NCBI GenBank assembly: GCA_020436025.1
Contig: JAGQYP010000040.1
Coordinates: 1-33,403 of the forward strand
Direction of reading: 5' to 3'
DNA: 33,403 nucleotides
From: Crocinitomicaceae bacterium
GTDB taxonomy: Bacteria; Bacteroidota; Bacteroidia; Flavobacteriales_D; Crocinitomicaceae
Of the stretch, positions 1-7,797 are shown piece after piece (the first letter of the stretch is position 1; each line of letters opens with the position of its first letter). Position numbers and translations under genes: made by a program. The notes below the pieces were generated by a model, which had not been told where the DNA came from, made no database searches, and saw nothing but the letters and a program-made list of their open reading frames with translations.

Positions 1-240
1 AAAAGGATAGATTCAAGTTTTCGTAGGCGCATTAAATTGATAGTCAGTTTGATTGACCCCAAATTGCAAAAAAAAAATGGATTAATCCAAATTTTTTGAA
101 TGGAAACTTTTGAACATTCGTCTAATTTCATCTTTTGAAACCCCAAATTTTAGTATCCGAATTAACTGTAAAATCAAAACCCTACACCACAAACTCAATC
201 CTCATCCTTTTTCCCAACAAAAATCTTATTTTTACACCCA
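1..240. other. non-coding 5' end of window, upstream of RDD gene
   Basis: No gene is supported here. The stretch is very AT-rich. It holds a perfect 12-base palindrome, TGGATTAATCCA, at 78-89, flanked by an A-run on the left and a T-run on the right so that the symmetry extends further with two mismatches. This could be an operator or a weak hairpin. A near-consensus -7 box (TATTTTTA, 227-234) lies only 6 bases before the RDD start, so its role is doubtful. On the minus strand an ATG at 32-30 opens ten codons that run off the window edge, which is too short to call a gene. Confidence 0.5.
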
Positions 241-966
241 ATGAAAACAATCGAAATCCATACTTCGCACAACGTCATGATCGAATATGAACTGGCATCA
301 TTAGGAACCAGACTAGGAGCTTTGATCATCGATGTTGTTATTTTGTTTTTCTATTATCTCATTATTGCTATTGCGGGAATTCGGGTGGCTATTCAAGATG
401 ATAATTTCGTTTTTATTGTCATCATGACCATTCCTTTGTTAACCTATTCCCTTTGGACTGAATTCTTTTTCAACGGTCAAACTATCGGGAAAATGGCACT
501 TGGAATTCGGGTAGTAAATGTAGATGGACAAGCCGCCACATTAGGGAATTATTTCATGAGATGGGCCATGAAATTGATAGATGTTTGGTTTTCTGGGGGT
601 GGATTAGGTGCCATCTTCATTACATCCTCTTTTCGATCTCAAAGAACAGGAGACATTATTGCGGGTACGGCTGTTATTCGAAACCGACCTTCCAATTCTT
701 ATTCCATCAACGATATTCTAAAAATTAAAAGTAAGGGAGAGCATGAGCCACAATATTTAAATGTGGTTCAGTTTACGGATGAAGACATGATCCTAATTAA
801 ATCCGCCTTAACTCGATTGAATCGCTACCCAAATAAAGCACACAAGGAAATGGTTAAAAAGCTATTTCAGAAATGCGTGGATAAACTCAATCTAGAAGAA
901 CCTCCAAAGGATAAAATTAAATTTTTGAATGCCTTACTACAGGATTACATCGTTTTAACCCGATAA
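241..966 (+). CDS. RDD family membrane protein
   Basis: Integral inner-membrane protein of the RDD family, whose substrate is generally unknown (some members are proposed to act in ion or osmolyte transport). Visible family marks are an Arg in GTRLGALIID (about residues 22-31) opening the first hydrophobic segment, a second hydrophobic segment near residues 53-72, the NGQTIGKMALGIRVV motif (about 78-92), and RTGDIIAGTAVI near 135-146 closing the domain. A hydrophilic tail of roughly 95 residues follows and is longer than in minimal RDD proteins. The ATG at 241 is the first in frame after AT-rich sequence. rsmI starts 4 bases downstream, so the two are probably co-transcribed. The family call is confident; the function is not known. 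Confidence 0.88.
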   Translation: MKTIEIHTSHNVMIEYELASLGTRLGALIIDVVILFFYYLIIAIAGIRVAIQDDNFVFIVIMTIPLLTYSLWTEFFFNGQTIGKMALGIRVVNVDGQAATLGNYFMRWAMKLIDVWFSGGGLGAIFITSSFRSQRTGDIIAGTAVIRNRPSNSYSINDILKIKSKGEHEPQYLNVVQFTDEDMILIKSALTRLNRYPNKAHKEMVKKLFQKCVDKLNLEEPPKDKIKFLNALLQDYIVLTR

Positions 967-970
967 TTTT

Positions 971-1639
971 ATGTCTAAACTCTATGTTATCCCAACACCC
1001 ATAGGCAATTTGGAAGATATTACTTTCAGAGCTTTACGCATCATGAAAGAAGTAGATGAGTTGCTTTGTGAGGATACGCGAACTACCGCCAAACTCCTGA
1101 CTCACTTCGAAATTTCTAAAAAAACTTCTGCTTTTCATTTACACAATGAGCACAAGATTCTAAATAAAATTGTACAACAGTTGAAAGCTGGAGCCACCCT
1201 GGGGTTGGTAAGTGATGCAGGAACTCCAGGGATTTCAGATCCGGGATTTTTGTTGATCAGAGAATGTATTCGAGAAGGTATTGAAGTAGAATGTTTGCCT
1301 GGAGCAGTGGCCTTTATTCCTGCTCTAGTCAAATCTGGAATTCCGTGTGATCGATTTGTTTTTGAAGGGTTTTTGCCTCCTAAAAAAGGACGTCAAACGA
1401 AACTGAAAGAATTTGCAGAAAGTGAAAAAACTGTGGTTTTGTATGAAAGTCCGCATAAACTGCTCAAAACTTTAGAACAACTCAAGGAGTTTTGTGAAGA
1501 AAACAGACAAATCTCTGTTTCTCGAGAGCTCACTAAAAAATTTGAAGAAACAGTGAACGGCACCATCATGGAAGTCCTTGAACATTTTAATGAAAACACG
1601 GTTAAAGGAGAGTACGTCATTGTAATCGCAGGAAAATAA
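971..1639 (+). CDS. rsmI: 16S rRNA (cytidine(1402)-2'-O)-methyltransferase RsmI
   Basis: Cytosolic SAM-dependent methyltransferase of the tetrapyrrole-methylase fold. In the family it 2'-O-methylates C1402 of 16S rRNA in the ribosomal decoding centre. The N-terminus (LYVIPTPIGNLEDIT, residues 4-18) and the CEDTRTTAKLL segment near 33-43 are signature sequences, and SDAGTPGISDPG near 80-91 is the glycine-rich loop. At 222 residues it lacks the C-terminal extension of the 286-residue E. coli enzyme, as is usual for this phylum. It sits 4 bases after the RDD gene, and its stop TAA overlaps by one base the ATG of the following dehydrogenase (TAATG), suggesting translational coupling. Confidence 0.95.
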   Translation: MSKLYVIPTPIGNLEDITFRALRIMKEVDELLCEDTRTTAKLLTHFEISKKTSAFHLHNEHKILNKIVQQLKAGATLGLVSDAGTPGISDPGFLLIRECIREGIEVECLPGAVAFIPALVKSGIPCDRFVFEGFLPPKKGRQTKLKEFAESEKTVVLYESPHKLLKTLEQLKEFCEENRQISVSRELTKKFEETVNGTIMEVLEHFNENTVKGEYVIVIAGK

Positions 1640-2661
1640 TGAAAGCCATATTTCTAACAAAAACTGGAGATCCGAGTAAAGCATTCGAGATTCGAGAAAC
1701 AGAAAAACCACAAATTGGACCTGGAGAAGTTTTAATCAAAGTAGCACATTTTGGATTGAATTATGCGGATGTTTTAGGCAGATTGGGCATTTATCCGGAT
1801 CGACCTCCATTACCTTGTGTTTTGGGCTATGAAGTGGCTGGAAAAATTGAAGAAATTGGTGAAGGAGTGGATCCTAATTTATTGGGGAGAAATGTAGCTG
1901 GTTTCACTCGCTTTGGTGGTTACGCGGAGTATGCCAGAACACTCGCGGAAGGAGTAACCATCATACAAGATGAGTCCAAATTGAAAGAGAGTTTAGGACT
2001 GATTACCCAAGGAGGTACCGCCTATTATTGTTCTCATATTGTAAATAATTTATTTCCTGGAGACATCGTTTTGGTACATGCTGCAGCTGGTGGCGTTGGA
2101 TCCATTTTGGTTCAATTGGCTAAGAATGCGGGATGTACTGTTATTGGTACTTGTGGGAGTCAGGAAAAAGTAGCTTTTGTTAAAGATCTTGGAGCCGATC
2201 ATGTGATTAACTACCGAACAAGTAACTACTGGGAAGAAGTAGAAAAATTGGTGGGCAAAAAAAAAGTTCGAGTGACTTTCAATGCCATAGCGGGGAAATC
2301 ATTTAAAAAAGATTTGTCCTTACTTGAGCCATCTGGAAGTGTTGTATTATTTGGTGCTTCAGATCGTTCCGGGAAGAAATTTGGGATTTTTTCCACCTTG
2401 AATTTGGTGCGTCATATGGGGTTGATCATCCCGATAACTTTTGTCATGAAAAGTATTTCCGTTATTGGTGTAAACATGCTTCGAATCGGTGAACATAAAA
2501 CGCATCTTTTGAAAAATTCTTTAGATGAAATGGCCCGCTTACAAGAAGAAGGAAAGATAAAAGTTCATATTGGTGGGGAGTTCAAGGTAGATGAAATAGG
2601 AAAAGCACATGAATTGCTAGGTTCTAGAAAATCAATGGGAAAAATAATTGTGAGCTGGTAA
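1639..2661 (+). CDS. zinc-free MDR oxidoreductase, quinone reductase / VAT-1-like
   Basis: Medium-chain dehydrogenase/reductase of the NADPH:quinone oxidoreductase/VAT-1 branch, 340 residues. The N-terminal GroES-like domain contains HFGLNYADVLGRLGIYP (about 38-54) and GYEVAGKIEEIGEGV. The Rossmann domain has the glycine motif AAAGGVGSILVQLAK (about 149-163). I see no Cys ligand cluster for a structural zinc, which fits the zinc-independent quinone-reductase group. The natural substrate cannot be read from sequence; reduction of quinones or alpha,beta-unsaturated carbonyls is the usual family activity. It is the last gene of the RDD-rsmI unit, overlaps the rsmI stop by one base, and converges on the SPOR gene with only three bases between the stops. 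Confidence 0.85.
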   Translation: MKAIFLTKTGDPSKAFEIRETEKPQIGPGEVLIKVAHFGLNYADVLGRLGIYPDRPPLPCVLGYEVAGKIEEIGEGVDPNLLGRNVAGFTRFGGYAEYARTLAEGVTIIQDESKLKESLGLITQGGTAYYCSHIVNNLFPGDIVLVHAAAGGVGSILVQLAKNAGCTVIGTCGSQEKVAFVKDLGADHVINYRTSNYWEEVEKLVGKKKVRVTFNAIAGKSFKKDLSLLEPSGSVVLFGASDRSGKKFGIFSTLNLVRHMGLIIPITFVMKSISVIGVNMLRIGEHKTHLLKNSLDEMARLQEEGKIKVHIGGEFKVDEIGKAHELLGSRKSMGKIIVSW

Positions 2662-2664
2662 AAA

Positions 2665-3924
2665 TTAGTATTTCAAGATCCAGCCTGAGATACCATCATT
2701 CTTCATTTTAGATCTGCTTTCAAGAGCTGCTGATTTCGTTGCAAATCCACTGGCAGAAACGCGATACAAACCTTTATGTTGATCTAAAATTTGAGCATCA
2801 TAGCCTTTTGCCTTAATTGAAGCCACTAAATTATCAGCATTGCCCTTTTCTCCAAAACATCCAGCAATAATGTGGTAACTTCCTTTTGAAACAGGTTGAA
2901 CAGGAGTTTCGTCAACTTTATCCTCGATTACCTCTGGATTTTTATTCACTACTGGTTCTACCTCATTTTCACTTGAATTTTCTAAAAGAGGTGAATCCCC
3001 TTCCAGTTTTACCGGGATATAACAATCCTCATCAAATTGATAACTGAAAGTTTTAGTTCCAGGTGAAAGCATTTTTAAATGTTCTTCCACTGGTGTAAAA
3101 TCCTCCTCTTTATGATCCGTCAAAAATGTTCTTCGAGGTGCATATTGAGCCGTACTTGGAGTCACAAACGGATTAAAATCTGAAACTTGAATCTTTCCTG
3201 TCTTCAAAAAATCTGTTTTAGCTGGAATCCACCATGAATAAAACATGAATGGAATAAAACTCGCAGCAATCACATATTTTCTAGGAATTCGAAATCTTCG
3301 TGTCGCTGGATGCTCAATAATTTTTTCTTCCGAAGTTTCTGGAAGTTCTTCTTCAATTTTTTCGGCAGTAGATAAATTGATAACCGGGACTTCCTTTTCC
3401 GTTATGGATTCTTTTACCGGAATCTGTTTTTCAGTAACAATTGCTTTTGAAACCGGAAATTCGACTACTTTTTCTTTTGGGGTAATGACTTCAGTAATCT
3501 TCGCACCAGTTGCAGTTACCGCAGTCAACCCAAATGATCCAGGATATAAATTGATCGCCTTATTCTGATAAAACTGAATATGACCTAATCGGGTTTTGTA
3601 GATATATCCAAAATCTCCGATTTCAATGCGCTGACCTTCTTCAAAACTTTTCTGCCAAACGGCAACCGTATTTTCAATGATTGTGAGAGCAGAAACATAT
3701 GAAATCCCTTCTCCATCTTTGATGAAATTGGCTAAAAGTCCATCATTATTCTGAAGATTTGTGTTGAAGATCAAAGCCTTAGATGGAGGAAAATATTTCC
3801 CTTGAGCTTGATCAAAATAAGCTGATTCATAGGAACCAATAAAGCCTCCTAAGCCAGGAATAATCAAGCAATCGTGGAAACGAATTTCCTTTTCAAGATA
3901 TTTTATGATCAAATCTTTCTCCAT
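2665..3924 (-). CDS. HU-CCDC81 and SPOR domain membrane protein
   Basis: Bitopic envelope protein of 419 residues with three visible parts. Residues 1-135 match the paired prokaryotic HU-CCDC81 domains (LIIPGLGGFIGSYESA near 20-35, EIGDFGYI near 101-108). An acidic, Pro/Lys-rich linker follows, then one membrane segment at about 216-233 preceded by basic residues. A second linker leads to a C-terminal SPOR domain (about 347-419: YHIIAGCFGEKGNA, YRVSASGFATKSAA). SPOR domains bind denuded septal peptidoglycan, so a role at the division site or in envelope remodelling is likely; the cytoplasmic HU-like part might bind DNA or a protein partner (inference). It lies 46 bases after kdsB on the same strand. 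The ATG at 3924 is clear. Confidence 0.86.
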   Translation of the reverse strand: MEKDLIIKYLEKEIRFHDCLIIPGLGGFIGSYESAYFDQAQGKYFPPSKALIFNTNLQNNDGLLANFIKDGEGISYVSALTIIENTVAVWQKSFEEGQRIEIGDFGYIYKTRLGHIQFYQNKAINLYPGSFGLTAVTATGAKITEVITPKEKVVEFPVSKAIVTEKQIPVKESITEKEVPVINLSTAEKIEEELPETSEEKIIEHPATRRFRIPRKYVIAASFIPFMFYSWWIPAKTDFLKTGKIQVSDFNPFVTPSTAQYAPRRTFLTDHKEEDFTPVEEHLKMLSPGTKTFSYQFDEDCYIPVKLEGDSPLLENSSENEVEPVVNKNPEVIEDKVDETPVQPVSKGSYHIIAGCFGEKGNADNLVASIKAKGYDAQILDQHKGLYRVSASGFATKSAALESRSKMKNDGISGWILKY

Positions 3925-3970
3925 CTAGAATAAAATCCTTCTGAATATTTACGTAAAAATACGGCTTTTG

Positions 3971-4711
3971 TTACGCAACTAAAAATTTCAGAACCTCTTT
4001 AACATCTTCGGGTGTATCGATGTTCGGTGTTTCGATTTCGGTTAAACCAACTCGTATGGAATACCCATTGTAAATCCATCTCAATTGTTCCAATGATTCG
4101 ATTTGCTCCAAAGTGGTTGGTTTAAGAGCTACCAATTCCTTTAAGCATGCTGTCCGATAGGCGTAAATACCAATATGTCTGAAGTAATCTGTTTGTCCCA
4201 ACCATTCCTCTTGCGGGGTATTTTGACAAAAAGGAATCGGATTTCTGGAAAAATAGATTCCGTTGGCATTTTTATCTAGCACCACCTTGATTCGGTTTGG
4301 GTTAAAAATATCTTCTGATTTATCAATTTTTTTGGCCAGAGTAGCGATTTGAACACTTGGATCCGCAAACAAAGAAATGATCTGCTCCAATTGATTGACA
4401 TCCACCAAAGGCTCATCACCTTGAATATTGATTACCACATCAAAATCAGCATACTTTTCTATGATTTCGCCACAGCGATCCGTTCCAGAACGATGCAAAT
4501 CAGAAGTCATTTCCACTTTCCCTCCAAAATCCAAAACATGATTGAAAATGCGCTCATCGTCGGTAGCTACCACAACTTCTTCAATTAAATCAGAAGCTCT
4601 AGAACCTTCATAAACCCTTTGGATCATGGATTTACCCATCAAGTCGATCAAAGGTTTGCCAGGAAACCTGCTTGACTCATACCGAGAAGGAATAACACCT
4701 AAAACACGCAT
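3971..4711 (-). CDS. kdsB: 3-deoxy-manno-octulosonate cytidylyltransferase (CMP-Kdo synthetase)
   Basis: Activates Kdo with CTP to CMP-Kdo for lipid A-core assembly; cytosolic. The family signature PSRYESSRFPGKP is at residues 8-20, followed by VVATDDERI and NIQGDEPLV (substrate and metal site), and the length of 246 residues is normal. I start at the ATG at 4711, which gives the canonical N-terminus MRVLGVIPSR. A longer reading opens with TTG at 4750, but that codon lies inside the TAACTTTG -7 box at 4755-4748, so it cannot be translated from that promoter. It is divergent from dprA and probably co-transcribed with the SPOR gene behind it. LPS synthesis fits a Gram-negative host. Confidence 0.96.
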   Translation of the reverse strand: MRVLGVIPSRYESSRFPGKPLIDLMGKSMIQRVYEGSRASDLIEEVVVATDDERIFNHVLDFGGKVEMTSDLHRSGTDRCGEIIEKYADFDVVINIQGDEPLVDVNQLEQIISLFADPSVQIATLAKKIDKSEDIFNPNRIKVVLDKNANGIYFSRNPIPFCQNTPQEEWLGQTDYFRHIGIYAYRTACLKELVALKPTTLEQIESLEQLRWIYNGYSIRVGLTEIETPNIDTPEDVKEVLKFLVA

Positions 4712-4744
4712 TGTTGAATATTGAATCGTTTTTAAAAAATCGAA

Positions 4745-4773
4745 TTGCAAAGTTAGTTTAATTTCTATTTTTG
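4745..4773 (+). promoter_or_regulatory. dprA promoter
   Basis: TATTTTTG at 4766-4773 matches the Bacteroidota -7 consensus exactly, with TTG at 4745-4747 spaced 18 bases as the -33 element. The dprA ATG follows 25 bases later. The sequence around the -7 box (CTATTTTTGCCC) is the same as that before yicC. Confidence 0.62.
4748..4755 (-). promoter_or_regulatory. kdsB -7 box
   Basis: Reading the minus strand gives TAACTTTG, an exact match to the Bacteroidota -7 consensus TAnnTTTG, 36 bases before the kdsB ATG at 4711. A TTTG lies 23 bases upstream, somewhat far for a -33 element. The box directly abuts the -33 TTG of the dprA promoter. Confidence 0.6.
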
Positions 4774-4798
4774 CCCCTCAAACCACTTAAATCAATTC

Positions 4799-5878
4799 AT
4801 GAAAGAATCCACAATTTACGAGATTGGACTGTCCTTATTGGATAAAATTGGTCCGAAAAGAGCGAAAAGACTATTATCCGAAATAGGTTCCGCAGAAGGA
4901 ATTTTCAAGGAAAAAAAAGAACATTTGGGCAAGATTGATTTCATCGGACAAGCGATCATTGACTCCATCAATTTTGAAAAAGCCCTGATTGAAGCCGAAC
5001 AAGAAATGGAATTCATTCAGAAGCAAAACATCCATCCCATTTTCTTTTTGGATAGAGCCTATCCCAATCGATTAAAATATTGTGATGATGGTCCGATCAT
5101 GCTCTACGGAAAAGGAAAACTCAATTTGAATCCTCCAAAATCAGTTGCCATAGTAGGAACAAGAAACGCATCTACCTATGGGCTGGATCTAGTCGAGAAA
5201 CTCATTCAAAGTTTTAGTGGCATGAATATTTTGGTTGTAAGTGGACTCGCATTCGGGATTGACATTAAGGCTCATCGCGAATGTTTGAAAAACAAAGTCC
5301 CTACTGTAGCCGTTTTGGGTAGTAGTTTGGATTGGGTTTATCCTCCAGAACATACGAGCACACTTGATTCCATGTTAGAAAATGGAGGTGTTTTGTCCGA
5401 ATTTACTTCCGGATCCAAACCCGATGCTCAAAATTTTCCAAAACGAAATCGCATTGTTGCCGGGATGACTCATGCCACCATAGTAATAGAAAGCAAAGAA
5501 AAAGGAGGATCAATCATCACCGCCGAATTAGCCAATGACTACAATAGTGAAGTCTTTGCATTTCCTGGAAATGTAACCCAACCCTTTTCAAGGGGAACCA
5601 ATAAATTGATTCAAGAAAATAAGGCTCAATTGATTCAATCGCCTGATGATTTTTTAAGATTCATGAGTTGGGGAAAGAATGAAAGTCCGCAAATGACGCT
5701 TTTTGACGACCTATCCGAGGAAGAAAATAAAATAATCACTCTTTTACGTCCGGGTAAAATGCATGTGGATTTATTAAAACATGAATTAAGAGAATTAAAA
5801 AACTTGAACATTCTTTTGCTGCAATTGGAAATGAAGGGGATCGTAAAGTCTAGGCCTGGAAGCTTTTTTGAATTATAG
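4799..5878 (+). CDS. dprA: DNA-processing protein DprA
   Basis: Loads RecA onto incoming single-stranded DNA during natural transformation, and is widely conserved even in species with no known competence. The 359 residues show an N-terminal helix-hairpin-helix/SAM-like region (LLDKIGPKRAKRLLSEIGS, about 13-31), then the Rossmann-like DprA core with VAIVGTRNAS (about 116-125), VSGLAFGIDIKAH (about 150-162), the FPKRNRIVAG motif near 213-222 and ESKEKGGSIITAELA. A C-terminal winged-helix part (about 300-359) follows. Length and order are those of a full DprA. It has its own divergent promoter and no co-directional partner close behind it. A comF-like gene lies about 1 kb further on but on the other strand. 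Confidence 0.95.
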   Translation: MKESTIYEIGLSLLDKIGPKRAKRLLSEIGSAEGIFKEKKEHLGKIDFIGQAIIDSINFEKALIEAEQEMEFIQKQNIHPIFFLDRAYPNRLKYCDDGPIMLYGKGKLNLNPPKSVAIVGTRNASTYGLDLVEKLIQSFSGMNILVVSGLAFGIDIKAHRECLKNKVPTVAVLGSSLDWVYPPEHTSTLDSMLENGGVLSEFTSGSKPDAQNFPKRNRIVAGMTHATIVIESKEKGGSIITAELANDYNSEVFAFPGNVTQPFSRGTNKLIQENKAQLIQSPDDFLRFMSWGKNESPQMTLFDDLSEEENKIITLLRPGKMHVDLLKHELRELKNLNILLLQLEMKGIVKSRPGSFFEL

Positions 5879-5958
5879 TCTGAATTTTTAGCATTAACCG
5901 AACCTCTCAACTGTTCAAAACTTGTTCATTTTTTCTTTAGGAAATGACCTAACATCTA

Positions 5959-5989
5959 TTTGAAATGGAACGTCTTATAAGTATCTTTA
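5959..5989 (+). promoter_or_regulatory. promoter of the 94-residue gene
   Basis: TTTG at 5959-5962 and TATCTTTA at 5982-5989 are separated by 19 bases, the preferred Bacteroidota -33/-7 spacing. The -7 box differs from TAnnTTTG in the last base only. The ATG follows 24 bases downstream. Confidence 0.5.
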
Positions 5990-6013
5990 TTCAATTGTGA
6001 AATACTCACTACT

Positions 6014-6298
6014 ATGAAAAATTACCTATTAGAAGACATTAAACGAGAACTGGATACGACTTTAGATATAGCAAAAGTGTATACCGGTGCTTCCCGATCC
6101 GATGACAGTGATCTGGATCGAGAGGAGCAAGATCTGTACTTCTATTTCAACAAAACCTTGAGCAGCAAAAACTATGAGAGTTTTCCAATAGAGAAAAGAT
6201 CTTTAGCTTTCATGTTTTTCAAAAGGTCTTTGGAATTGAAGAAAATGTACAACCGACATGACATTAAAAGTGTATTGGTTGATTTGAGCAAATCGTAA
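6014..6298 (+). CDS. hypothetical protein, 94 residues
   Basis: I do not recognise this protein. It is small, hydrophilic and predicted mostly helical, with no signal peptide, membrane segment or cysteine. An acidic patch (DDSDLDREEQD, about 30-40) lies between an N-terminal helix and an aromatic segment (YFYFNK), and the C-terminal half is basic and hydrophobic (SLAFMFFKRSLELKKMYNR). It stands alone: its own promoter-like sequence lies upstream, a strong terminator begins about 18 bases after the stop, and both neighbours belong to other units. That tight framing and normal codon use support a real gene. A regulatory or adaptor role is possible but is only a guess. Confidence 0.7.
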   Translation: MKNYLLEDIKRELDTTLDIAKVYTGASRSDDSDLDREEQDLYFYFNKTLSSKNYESFPIEKRSLAFMFFKRSLELKKMYNRHDIKSVLVDLSKS

Positions 6299-6315
6299 AC
6301 AAACTATCAGTAAAC

Positions 6316-6350
6316 AAAAAAAGGGCGGTCGTAATGACAGCCCTTTTTTA
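6316..6350 (+). terminator. Rho-independent terminator
   Basis: The A-run plus GGGC at 6316-6326 pairs with GCCC plus a T-run at 6340-6349. Inside, GTC pairs with GAC across one mismatch. The T-run serves the 94-residue gene. The A-run on the other side means the structure may also work for the bacilliredoxin gene ending at 6368 on the minus strand. Confidence 0.85.
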
Positions 6351-6367
6351 TTTAAAGTGAATTCTTT

Positions 6368-6781
6368 TTAACAAAATTCGTCATAAGCCATTTTCAAATT
6401 ATCTGCGATCATCTCAGGAGATCTTCCTTCGATATGGTGTCTTTCGATAAAATGAACCAGCTTTCCATCTTTGAATAATCCAATGGAAGGAGAAGATGGA
6501 GGATAAGGCAACATGTATTTTCTTGCTTGTTGTGTCGCTTCAGCATCAACTCCTGCAAAAACAGTTGTTAATTTAGAAGGGAGTTTTGCATTGTCCAGAG
6601 ACATTTTCACACCTGGTCTCAAATTTCCTGCTGCACATCCGCATACAGAATTCACAACAACTAGAACCGATCCGTTTTCTCCATTTAACAATGCATCAAC
6701 TGCATCCGCATTTGATAATTCCTCAAATCCTACACTTGTAAGATCTTCTTTCATTGGTTGTACTAACTCTGGTGGGTACAT
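6368..6781 (-). CDS. BrxA/BrxB family bacilliredoxin
   Basis: Thioredoxin-fold protein of the YphP/YqiW (UPF0403) family. In Firmicutes these remove bacillithiol from S-bacillithiolated proteins. The 137 residues carry the hallmark Cys-Gly-Cys active site at 47-49 (NSVCGCAAGNLRPG) and a C-terminal Cys at 137, and the YPPSSPS segment matches family members. I start at the ATG at 6781 because it gives the usual N-terminus (MYPPELVQPMK) and because an exact -7 box sits just upstream at 6807-6800, inside the longer reading from the ATG at 6823. The thiol partner in this organism is not visible from the window; many Bacteroidota make bacillithiol. Confidence 0.9.
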   Translation of the reverse strand: MYPPELVQPMKEDLTSVGFEELSNADAVDALLNGENGSVLVVVNSVCGCAAGNLRPGVKMSLDNAKLPSKLTTVFAGVDAEATQQARKYMLPYPPSSPSIGLFKDGKLVHFIERHHIEGRSPEMIADNLKMAYDEFC

Positions 6782-6799
6782 ATCTATCTTATTTTTGTG

Positions 6800-6807
6800 C
6801 AAATTTA
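6800..6807 (-). promoter_or_regulatory. bacilliredoxin -7 box
   Basis: Minus-strand TAAATTTG, an exact TAnnTTTG match, 18 bases before the ATG at 6781. It helps decide the start because the upstream ATG at 6823 would not be in this transcript. Confidence 0.55.
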
Positions 6808-6860
6808 ATTTATTTTGAATCATTCTAAATAAAAAGCTCTATAAAAAATCCTAAATCTCA

Positions 6861-7553
6861 CTAGGCTTTCAATAAAGTAAATAAGGAAAAGTTCAAATTC
6901 GGTTTGCATTTCTTCAGTTCTACAAAAATGGCCTCTACCGTCGAACCCGTTGTGACCACATCATCTACAATAGTTAAAGAATCGTTTTCCCCTATTTCAT
7001 TCAAGATTTCTTCATTCAATTGAAATGCATTTTCCATGTTGGACCATCTTTGAAATTTACCAAAACCTGTTTGCGATTTTGTATGCAGCTCTCTTTTTAC
7101 AAGATTGTTTAAAATCTGATCTTTTTGAAATATCGATTGGGCGATTTTCTCACTTTGATTGTACCCTCTTTGTTTTTCTTTTTTAGGATTTAAAGGAACT
7201 GGTAGGATCCATGAATGATCAAATTCACTTTTTAATTTTTCTTTAACCGATTTTCCTAATAAATCGATTAGCTCAAAATTGGAATTGTATTTTATTTGAT
7301 GAATCAATTTTTTAGCCATTCCTTCTGAATCATTTCTTAAATGAAAATAGGCTCTGTCCAAACGTATTCTTCCATGAAAAAGCTCCGTAAGCTCATTTTC
7401 TTGAAAATTTAAATGTGCTTGTGAAAATTTCAACTTCGAACTGCATTTCATGCAAAGGGTATTTTCTTGATTTGTAATCTCTTGACAAACCAAACATCGA
7501 ATCGGAAAAAAATAATCGAGAAAGTCTTTTGCTTTGATATTAGGGGGCTTCAT
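6861..7553 (-). CDS. ComF family phosphoribosyltransferase-like protein
   Basis: 230 residues with the ComFC/GntX layout. A four-Cys zinc knuckle lies at C20, C23, C34 and C37, a middle region has ILPVPLNPKKEKQRGYNQSE (about 116-135), and a type I phosphoribosyltransferase PRPP loop, TIVDDVVTTGSTVE, lies at about 194-207. ComF proteins are linked to DNA uptake during transformation, although their reaction is not settled. The presence of dprA nearby is consistent with competence but the two are on different strands and not an operon. The start ATG at 7553 has an exact -7 box at 7582-7575 upstream. The bacilliredoxin gene follows after 79 bases and has its own promoter. Confidence 0.9.
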   Translation of the reverse strand: MKPPNIKAKDFLDYFFPIRCLVCQEITNQENTLCMKCSSKLKFSQAHLNFQENELTELFHGRIRLDRAYFHLRNDSEGMAKKLIHQIKYNSNFELIDLLGKSVKEKLKSEFDHSWILPVPLNPKKEKQRGYNQSEKIAQSIFQKDQILNNLVKRELHTKSQTGFGKFQRWSNMENAFQLNEEILNEIGENDSLTIVDDVVTTGSTVEAIFVELKKCKPNLNFSLFTLLKA

Positions 7554-7574
7554 GACTTAGTGGTTGCTTGTTAA

Positions 7575-7582
7575 CAAATTTA
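7575..7582 (-). promoter_or_regulatory. comF -7 box
   Basis: Minus-strand TAAATTTG, an exact TAnnTTTG match 21 bases before the comF ATG at 7553. No convincing -33 TTG is seen at the preferred distance. Confidence 0.5.
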
Positions 7583-7797
7583 GGTGGATAAATATACATA
7601 ATCCTTAACTGAAACAAGCTCTTAAAATTCGTAACTTTTTAGTCCGTTTTGATATCAGGTTCGCTCATTGAAATTATACCGGAAAATTGCAAGAAATTTT
7701 CAAAAAAAAGTTTTCATGCAGACTAAAAATTAGGTAAAGACCTATAAACAAAAGGACTTAACAAAAATTTAATTTTAACCTGTTGAAAACTAATCAA

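Noticed and set aside
1..32. Possible divergent gene start on the minus strand (ATG at 32-30, ten codons to the edge)
   Set aside because: Too short to judge and no exact -7 box was found for it; codons do not match a family that I know.
4712..4750. N-terminal extension of kdsB from a TTG start
   Set aside because: The TTG lies within the promoter -7 box and the added residues are not part of the KdsB family N-terminus.
6782..6823. 14-residue extension of the bacilliredoxin from an upstream ATG
   Set aside because: An exact TAnnTTTG box lies inside this stretch and the shorter form matches the family start.
4799..7553. dprA and comF-like genes as a competence island
   Set aside because: They are on opposite strands, in separate units with unrelated genes between, and no other com genes are present.
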